Part shown: positions 56,247 to 64,000 of the stretch, piece after piece | Position numbering within the stretch: position 1 is the first letter of the stretch | How the letters are laid out: every line of letters starts with the position of its first letter | Assembly: GCA_019055375.1 (NCBI GenBank) | Contig: JAHQIW010003841.1 | Location: forward strand, 62,001-126,000 | Length of the DNA stretch: 64,000 nucleotides | Reading direction: 5' to 3' | DNA from: Parelaphostrongylus tenuis | Lineage: Eukaryota > Nematoda > Chromadorea > Rhabditida > Metastrongylidae | Translations under genes and position numbers: made by a program | The notes under the pieces: generated by a model | Seen by the model: only the letters and a program-made list of their open reading frames with translations | What the model was told of the DNA's origin: nothing | The model's database searches: none

Positions 56247-58699
56247 GAAAACGTTCTTTTTTAAAGACATGTATGGTCGGTTTTCAATAGTCCTTAACTT
56301 AACAATGTAACCACTTACCTGTAAGAGCCATGTGATGTTTTGTAGACGAGAGTCAAAACTAACTCTGGTTGGAGTTCGTCAAGCAGGAAATTTCCTATTA
56401 TCTGCAACTTTAGTGTTAATGTTGCAATATCAGAGGCCTCGCCATACTATTATCTGCTCATTTAGTCTAGAAGCAATTTGTAGTTCCTACAGGAAGTGTT
56501 GTAAATGCAGTTTAGTTTTGAAGCCTGCAGCTCGTCTCACAGATGTTAATAAATAACAAGATATGTACCTGATGGTACAGTTTGAAAGTCGCTCGTTCCT
56601 TCACATCTTCTTCTGCTTGAGCAAAATGACAAATTCCAATATAGATGCCCCTGAAATCTCACAGACATTATGTGTCATCATGGGTTATGAGCAGTCAAGG
56701 GGTTATCATCAAGACGTTTTGAGTACCCACTTTGCCAGTCCTTGGTGAGGTGCATTGCTCACGCTTGAACTGGAGTTGTAAAGTGTTTTGAAATGGTTAT
56801 TCGCATAATCAAATCCGATGACAGATAGAGACAAATGAATTTTGAAAGTGGTTACACCAAAATGTTATTTCACACTAGATAGCTTTGAGGGAGAAGTAGA
56901 CACCAGCGACAACTGTATATGGCCAGTAGCGATTCTTTTCTCACGTGCAAAGGAGACAAATGTAAGCAAGACATGAGCAGTGTTTCCCACGGGCTAGCTA
57001 TCTACCAGGATCAGCATTATTCGACAGGTCAGTATTTTTTTTAAGAAATACTCGCGGCTGTCAATAAGAGTTGTTCAATTCTAGGTGACGTCTCAGATCC
57101 TTCCCTTTTTCAGAGCTTGCAAACTCAAGTTGACAGGCAACATACTTAGCCAAGCATTCACAATATTAGCAAAAAGCTTATATAAATTGTGAATACGTAA
57201 GTTCCCGCCTTTATGCTAAATTCAGGGTTTTTTGGGGAGATGAATACGATGACGAGTATTTTTTGAGAGCAAAAATGATGAAAGGGGTAGACCACTCGGC
57301 ACCCACGCAGTACAGCACAACTTTGGAGGCTTTCAGTCAACCAGAACACTCTCTAGATAAGCATAAGATAAAGAAATATTGGAGAAGAATTTGAAATAAA
57401 AGCCACTGTCCTTGATCTTTAATCTAGAGCATGTGCATAAAATTTTTCGAAGCATTTTGCTCAATTTTCAATAATGAACTGTGGACTATATCGCTATCAT
57501 GCGTGACTTCGACCTTATGGTGACTGCTCTCCATAATAACTACGAAACTTATAAAGAACAATACAGTGACGATTGAAGAAAAAATCTGCTTTCCATAGAA
57601 TTGGAATTTAGGACATTATGAAAGTGCGTGGCTGTTTGAATTTTTGTCAGTTTGACCATTGAGAGATCTCAAGAAGGCAAAATCGTTGATACGTCAGCAC
57701 AACAAGATATTGACATGCTCTCAAATCTTCAGCCGCACTCGCCTGCATAGAGGCTTTCCACCGGCTTCCACAGGTCAAGCAAACCCTACCGATGTACGGC
57801 TGAACTGCAGAATTTTTTCACTTTACAGTTCGAATGATTGTTTTCAGTAATTTTATACTAGAAACGAGGTTTTCAGAGAGGTGATTTCCATTAGATATTG
57901 CATAAACTATGAGGCACTACTGGCCATTGTATATCTAAATAAGGCTACCTCGCTCTTCTTTGAGATCAATTTCAGAAGGTATTTTTATTTATGTTTAGAC
58001 AAATCTACTTGTCAACTTGGAGTCATATATTATTTAATTCTCGAAGATACGATGTGGAATGGACTAGGAATCTATTGACTCACTACTCGGCTTCTCCCTT
58101 CTATTTTTCAAAGGTCATGGCGATGAAATAGCTATATAACGCAAAGAAAATGTGCACTAATATGGTGACAGAAGACATGTTTTTTCACAGGTGGTACTGA
58201 CTTATTAATAGAAGTAAGTTTAACCTTTTGTGCAGTTCTAGCCATACCTAAAGTAATACCAACGAGGATGTGCAATGTAAGTTGCAATTATCATTGTCAA
58301 TCAACCAGCCACCAGGTATGCCTCCATTTTAGGGCGAAGCTTCGAGAAATTTAAAACCAAATAGCAATCAAAGCCATTTACACCACTTTGCTTTTCATCA
58401 AATTCACTAGACAAAAGGAGTTAAATAGTGGGCGAAGTTTGCTTGAATTTCTTATTATCTTCGCAAGAAATTCTTAGATTTCTTGATTTCTTCTGCTAGA
58501 AAAAGTTATTCTACCGTGCGGCCTCTTAGAAGAGCACAAATGAGATGAGAGTTTGGTTAAGCAGCTAATAAGTTTAGAAACCAGCCACTCGTCAGTAAAT
58601 GATAAGAAAGATTAATTCAGTAAATGTTTCTTGTCACTTGATTGTTGAGGGTAAAGGTCCCCAGCGACACATAAAAGTGATCGATGAATCGATTTCGCA
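56247..58699. other. No confident gene
   Basis: An open frame at 56563-56748 includes NIDAPEISQTLCVIMGYEQS and may be an exon, but splice sites are unclear. On the minus strand a CAG|GTAAGT donor lies near 56319. Nothing else is supported. Confidence 0.3.
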
Positions 58700-58835
58700 T
58701 CCTAGGATTGTCAAGCTATCCATCCCCCCGGATACATGACTTAGTACCAGACTTGTCTGAAAGATAGCCGCACTGACTTGATACACCGCTAAGACACTGC
58801 GAGATATTACAAAAGCCAGACATGTGGCTCTTTTC
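58700..58835 (+). mobile_element. Diverged SINE, copy S6 (middle part)
   Basis: CTATCCATCCCCCCGG, TAGTACCAGACTTGTCTG and GCACTGACTTGATACA follow the S1 body in order. Head and tail are not recognisable. Confidence 0.55.
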
Positions 58836-59704
58836 GTTATCCGTAACATCTGAAAAGACGACCTCCTCCTCTGGACAAAACTCTTCATGGGAATGTTAGC
58901 AAATATTTGAAAGCTTGAATCACTGGCTACTGCGCTACGTGCTCTTTATTTAGAAAAACCCTCTTGTCACGCCGTGGAAAAACAGAATAAGACTATGTTT
59001 TACACCGGCCACTCTTTCAATATTACTTCGCTGGTAGCACGAAAAGCATATGGACGTGTAAAGGAAATATTGCAGTATTAGAGCCATACGTTATATTTGC
59101 AGTTTCTTTCAAAATGGAGAAAAAAAACCACAATTGAAATGACGAAATTTTACTCCACATGCGAGACGCGCCAATGCGATTGATCGATCGCCGCACCAAA
59201 TCCACGGCCAGTCCACAACCATGCCACGCCCAGCACATACACTAGTCAGCAAACAAATGCACCGTGTATGTGAAACTCAATATTATTTTCACTGATACAC
59301 TGCAATAAAACCGTTTTTCCAGAAAATAAGCACGCTGTTGGAATCGTCGAAACTTACGCTATTGAATAATCACTAACTGTCCAGAGAAAGGACTTTTTTC
59401 TCACGTTAAATATGCGTATGTAAAACATTAATGTTTTTAATCCGCTACAGCGTTCTAAGAAGGATTTTCAAAAAAAGAACTGAATAGCGCAGTAACCAGA
59501 GATTTAGACTTGCCATTGATTACTAACAGTCTTATGAAAATTTCTTGTACATAGTAATTAGTTGCTTTTTTTTCTTGGATAGCAAAAAAACAACCGATAT
59601 GCATTCAGTCAGTCCTGACAGTGCTTAATAAAGTCGATTGCATGACGTTTTTTTTTCACGGATTAAGTAACGGCAATCTTTATCCTTCTAATTTTTAACG
59701 ATAA
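58836..59704. other. No gene recognised
   Basis: Contains a short relic of the AACACTCC foldback family (about 58885-58935) and isolated SINE-like words. No exon is supported. Confidence 0.35.
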
Positions 59705-59823
59705 CTCTGACACCAGTTCACCAGCCTCAGATAGATGGATGGCTCGATGACTTTTGAGCGCGGGATTGAGCCATAAACTACATGTGCGACGCAGATCACC
59801 TCTAACCACTGCGACACACGCGC
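59705..59823 (-). mobile_element. tRNA-derived SINE, copy S7 (5' part)
   Basis: The minus strand starts GCGCGTGTGTCGCAGTGGTT, continues with CTGCGTCGCACATG and GAGCCATCCATCTATC, and stops near 59705. Box A is well preserved, box B is degraded. Confidence 0.65.
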
Positions 59824-60039
59824 ACTGTCACATAGGTCGAGATCGTCATTGCGAAAATCCAGCTAAAGCATCTATGATTTCTGTGAGACTTTAGTCGCAA
59901 GAATCGTTTCGAAATGAATTAGGGTGGTAAGCTGCTGTATTCCTGTATAATCTGCAAATAATGAATTGTCCCAAAATTTCTTTTGCACTTCGATACTTTG
60001 TCCACTAAATTGCTGTTTATTTGAGGAGATCAATTGGTC

Positions 60040-60160
60040 ACGATAAGCAACCATTTTCTGGACGCAGATGGGATGCCTTCCACCCTAGAAGAATGAAGCT
60101 GGTTATTAAAGAAGTCGCTAATGTCACTTTTGAGCTGCTTGTAGTTTTCAAATTTTTCCT
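60040..60160 (-). pseudogene. Neprilysin-like N-terminal exon fragment, copy 3
   Basis: The minus strand encodes EEKFENYKQLKSDISDFF, close to copy 2 (QFEDYNQLKSDLAYIF). It then loses the Cys-containing end: the other frame still reads LRPENGC. It lies downstream, on the same strand, of the four-exon gene at 60.4-60.9 kb, whose hydrophobic end could be a membrane segment. A single M13-type gene is conceivable but unproven. Confidence 0.3.
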
Positions 60161-60400
60161 CCCGCGGATCGGGGCCGTACGATGGATGTGGTACCGTGGA
60201 TCAGCACGGTTTCTTCGAAATGTGGCGAGTTGGCCTTGTTACGTGACATGGTCGGCCAGTGCATGAGATGTCCGTCGGAATATCGCTTTGCGGTGGCCCA
60301 TTTCCTTTAAATGGAGAGCGATGGTGCTACGGCCGCATTGAGGTGCCTGTCCAAGCTAGTAGAACATGCTTCAACATACTATAGACTTTTGGCAGTAATT

Positions 60401-60935
60401 CTATTTGGAGTATAAAGAAAAACCAAATATAATAATTCTGCAAAAGAAGTTGTGGGGCAACCCAATATCTTCAAATCTTTAATGTAAAAAGAACTATTCT
60501 CTTACATAGCAATATAGTCGGCTCCACCATCAGCACTATTCGGAGTTGGTGACATCTGTAAAGATTCAAACAATATAGTTTCTTTCAAATATGATTAGTT
60601 GCATATTTGAGAAGTAACTTCCTGATCAGTGTTACTAGTTCTTAACGTTTCTTTTTTCAAGATAAGCTCTTCCACATAGTATTTTACTCACTGAATCAGT
60701 TTTTTCGAATTTCATTTCCTCAGCACTTCCCCTTACATCCTGTTCCTTTTCAGGAGTCGATCCCATGTCAATCGCTTGGTCCGCCTCATGGCAAAACTCT
60801 CCACTAAATCCGTGATTTTACTTTAGTCCAGTCAATCATATCTTAATTTTATGTAATGGTGATCTTCTCGGATTCCACTACTGGTGAACACAGTATAGTT
60901 TCTTCTTTCAATTGTGTGCTACGCTGTTTTTCCGA
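60401..60935 (-). CDS. Four-exon gene model, product unknown
   Basis: Exons on the minus strand, all phase-consistent: 60935-60892 (acceptor AATTATAG; donor ACT|GTGTTC), 60803-60692 (acceptor CGGATTTAG; donor TCA|GTGAGT), 60555-60506 (acceptor AATCTTTACAG; donor AT|GTAAGA) and 60437-60401 (acceptor TCTTTTGCAG, stop TAG). Introns are 88, 136 and 68 bp. The joined product is about 80 residues: Glu/Lys-rich (SEKQRSTQLKEETIL), then GEFCHEADQAIDMGS and EMKFEKTDS, then MSPTPNSADGGADYIA and a hydrophobic end IIIIFGFSLYSK. A soluble N-terminus followed by a hydrophobic segment fits the start of a type II membrane protein. The first donor is the weakest site. Further 5' exons are likely. Confidence 0.45.
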
Positions 60936-61346
60936 CTATAATTTACAGATATCACTGAACCAAAAGTATGTTAGCGATAAAAGAGCAACAATGATTAGTT
61001 ATACATGGTCTCCAGAAAATTTGTAAATGCAAGGAGTCTAGAGACGAGATCCTCCAGCGCTAACTAAATTGCTCCTTACCAAAACGTTACGATGACGAGA
61101 TTGTTAGAAGTGTTTTTTACGCGAGCCCTCAAATCATGAGAAAATCAAGTAGAGAGGTTCAACGTGAACGCGCCATTGCTTCCACTCGGCTCAGAGCTTC
61201 GTACCCCACTATTCCGTGGCAGAAAATTGACATTAAACATGTCTGGGGTAGGTTCACTTCATCCAGCCTACGTGAAAACACTTTTACACGACTACGCCAG
61301 TGCTCCAAATAGAATCGGCGCAATCAGCATCCGTCAAAATCCATAA
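60936..61346. other. No gene recognised
   Basis: Upstream exons of the minus-strand gene may lie here, but none could be placed. Confidence 0.35.
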
Positions 61347-61544
61347 TTAACCGGTTGACTTCTCCGGACCCTAACTGGGAGTGTCGGCCAAGGGAACGAC
61401 CCCAGCTCCTCTTCCGCGATTAGCCACCGATTGCACTAACGAAAAGCAGTGCTGTGATTGGCGACTATTCGGGGTAAAAGTGGTGGAGTCTCTCCTCCGT
61501 TTGCGGACACGGCCAGTTAGGGTTCGCGGAAGTTAACCGGTTAA
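61347..61544. mobile_element. TTAA-flanked MITE with terminal inverted repeats
   Basis: A 198-bp element begins TTAACCGGTTGACTTC and ends GAAGTTAACCGGTTAA. About 30 bp at each end are inverted repeats (ACCCTAACTGG and CCAGTTAGGGT inside), and weaker complementarity continues inward, so the whole unit folds back. TTAA at both edges could be a piggyBac-type target duplication. No coding capacity. Confidence 0.7.
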
Positions 61545-63589
61545 GACAGAAATGAAACTAAATAAACACTCGGACCTATGTGCAAAAAATGGCAACCATA
61601 AGTGGACAATAGATGCGAACAAAAAAAAAACCAAATACAACGAGTGCTAGAATCCAAACGGTAAATGTGAAGACGAATCATGTGTGTATTGGCTTTTCAG
61701 TGGAAAGTGCTTTGGATCAGTTTAGTTTTTGTGGTAATTGTACTAAAGTAGTTAGGCTTTGATGTCGATTGAGAGTGAAAGTGTGTTGTGTGCCGTTTGG
61801 TCAGTCGAATGGTTTGATTAATCCTGCCTCACGGGTCTTTCATTATTGATGACAAACAGTCTTGATCCTGGAATCAACGAACATTATCCATCGCCGTAGC
61901 AAACAACCTATAACAAATAACACTTACAACATAATTGCATTAGAAGTAGCAACAATCGCGGTACGCAACGCAATGCTAACGATAAATGATGATGCAATAG
62001 ATGCGAGCCCATGTGTGAGATGCTCCGAATTTCAGATTTCTATATGAATGAGAGGATCTAGCCGTCGTAGGGAGCTGTAACTATACATATGGGCAGTACA
62101 CAAAGACATAAACTACAGCAAGCAATAATTACGATGATGTGGAGTCAAGAGAGGTGAAAGTCACAGCCGAGCTCCGTGTAGCGTGTGTAGGCGGATGGAA
62201 CAGTTGTGGGCGTAACTCTTTTCTAAGACTTTTTTCGTTAGCCTGTGAATAGCTGTCAGCACAATACTGGACAGATTCTATGGAAAACACTTGTTGGTTG
62301 CCAATTGAAAAGCGACACAAGTCTTTGTGTTAAGCGGAAGCACTTCCGGGTGGTGTTTGAAACAGAGTCTGCCTGCTGTTGAGCGAATGCATTGGCCAGC
62401 TAGTGTGAGAAACACGATTCTGCTGGTACGACTCACTAAGAAATGAATAACCATAGTGATTATCTGTGAGGACCATTGTAAGTTGATACATTGATAGCCA
62501 AGAGCGTAAGAGTTGAATGAATACTAGTTATTCGGCTTAGTAACTACTATAATATGAAATGAAAAAAAATTTTAGTTTTTTCAAACAGAAAAATGCTCAA
62601 GTTTTTTCCATATGATTGTGTGAATCAAGAAATATGGTAGGTTTGGTCCCATTGGTTCGAAGATGATGAATCAACAAAGCAAATATATGTGTGTGAGCTT
62701 TAGCATGAGTGAAGGAATTATTAAATTACAGCAGAAGTGAAAGTAGGAACAAATTTTGATGAAAAATGGGCAAAAATTGAGACTTTGACTCTATGTTGGC
62801 AAGTATCCTTTTCGTGGAAAAAATGTTGAGCCGGATTGTTGTGAAGTGATAAACCGCGTCCCGATTTGAGGTTTTGTTTAATAAGAGATCAATATGGGAG
62901 AAAATTTGAAGGGGTCCTTGATCTATTCCTTAGAAGCAAATGGATAAGATTTTCGGTCTCCGCTGCGCCAATCTTACTTATGATCAGGCTAAATGCAATC
63001 ATAAATATGAGCGACTGGGCTTGCCTAAGTATAACATCTCGTGGTTTGACTCAATCGAAACCCAGCTGGTCTATCTCCATGTGCAAAAAAAGCTTTTTTA
63101 GATCTCTTCTGGAAAATAAAGCTAGCTCCACCTTGGTAAGGCTTATTGAATGGTTGGTGATATTCTTTCACCAAATGTGATGCTCATTCGTATCTTTACA
63201 AAGAGCCGAGCCAGCTGAGAAGCTTCAGCGGCGACAGTAACATATGGAAGCCTCACTGGTGGTCGCTACATCTGCTCAATTATGCACCGTCAGAGGATAC
63301 TGCTGATGATTCAAACAGTGGGCATAATTACGGGAGGGCGACGTCCAAGTGGTTAGTGATGCAGGCCATCCGGAAACAAGGTCATGCTAGTTCTATCTCT
63401 TCGCTAAATTCTTTGATGCAATCAATCACAAACACCCTACAGGACGTCTCGGCTTAGGTTACTCCAAACAGCAATTAAAATAAGGCGCAAAATATCGAAA
63501 GACCTCTTTCAAGAGTATGTGTGAGGAAATATCGAGTGTTAAAATGCTTGCATTGCACAATAAAATGGGAAGACGGGTCATGTGAGATA
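61545..63589. other. No confident gene
   Basis: Open frames at 62129-62320 (minus) and 62866-63180 (plus, 104 codons) have no motif or convincing splice sites. A weak tRNA-like head (GACGTCCAAGTGGTTAGTGA) lies near 63350. Confidence 0.35.
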
Positions 63590-63850
63590 AATAAAACAGG
63601 TTCTTTCTGATTACGGAGGATTAAACGGGAAATCCGGTCTCATTTGCTGGAAAGAGACTTACCATAGAAGTGTTAATAAGCATTCTAAAGCTGAGACTTA
63701 GGGTTACTACCATACATCGTCGATTTGTCAAAACATCCCTTCATAACGATGTACCATCAGATCAAAAAGTATGTATTACACTCGCCTTTCGTCTTCATTT
63801 TTAGTAGATGTATAATTCGCTGGAATCCGAAAAGCTTATCAGTGTGCAGA
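63590..63850 (+). repeat. AACACTCC-family repeat, copy 2
   Basis: Follows 12650-12900 in the same orientation (TTCTTTCTGAT, CTCATT, GTGTTAA(G)CA, CATCAGATCAAAAAGTATG, CACTCGCCTTTCG). Only one arm is in the window before it ends. Confidence 0.55.
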
Positions 63851-64000
63851 GAAATTTTTGTAGTACCTTACTCAATCGTTTTATCCAAAGTTTCATCCAA
63901 AGCGGAGGGAAAATTCATAATTGAATATCAAACTATCGATCGCCATGCCTGCGCCTTGGCGCTCGCGTTGCAGAATAGCTGCTAAACAACGTTGTCAAGA

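Noticed and set aside
1..64000. CRISPR array, bacterial operon or prophage
   Set aside because: No regularly spaced direct repeats, no ribosome-binding-site-led genes, and eukaryotic splice signals and retrotransposons throughout.

Overview
The window looks like a gene-poor, repeat-rich stretch of a nematode chromosome, most likely a strongylid (clade V) parasite such as a hookworm. That placement is an inference. It rests on an AT-rich, intron-interrupted eukaryotic texture (short GT-AG introns with TTTCAG-type acceptors), on RTE-clade non-LTR retrotransposons whose reverse transcriptase tails resemble those I know from hookworm genomes, and on several mariner remnants. No bacterial operon, rRNA, CRISPR array or intact long gene is visible. 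Most open reading frames are shadows of repeats.

Layout. 0-7 kb: exon-like segments on the minus strand (517-581) and plus strand (1538-2587), then a decayed mariner joined to a decayed RTE element that carries a nested tRNA-derived SINE. 7-16 kb: a neprilysin-like exon relic, two inverted-repeat (foldback) elements and a mariner C-terminus. 16.3-19.5 kb: a near full-length RTE element on the minus strand, dead by several independent lesions. 19.7-20.6 kb: two mariner pieces placed head to head. 21-30 kb: mostly non-coding, with isolated candidate exons, SINEs and an inverted repeat. 30.8-42.7 kb: a candidate exon, three neighbourhoods carrying hammerhead-ribozyme repeats (31.1-31.9, 37.3-37.5 and 41.2-42.7 kb), a five-exon phase-consistent gene model (33.8-34.5 kb) and a mariner N-terminus. 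46.4 kb: a 5'-truncated RTE copy lying in a TA tract. 48.8-52.6 kb: a large inverted repeat whose interior holds a foldback element built around a tRNA-like cloverleaf. 52.9-54.1 kb: candidate exons on both strands in convergent arrangement. 54.5-64 kb: SINE copies, a TAG microsatellite, a four-exon minus-strand gene model at 60.4-60.9 kb and a TTAA-flanked MITE.

The most interesting system is the set of self-cleaving RNA motifs. At least four sites carry a type-I hammerhead arrangement (CTGANGA-like core, hairpin stem II, GAAA, a very short or palindromic stem III, a TA or TC cleavage dinucleotide, and closing stem I). They fall into three sequence groups. They occur in tandem at about 319 bp spacing, or as inverted pairs, which is the layout expected of retrozyme-like or Penelope-related non-autonomous elements. 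Helices were built by eye and have not been folded or searched.

Gene models were assembled by eye from open frames, splice consensus and phase agreement. No homology search was possible, so product names are withheld unless motifs support them.
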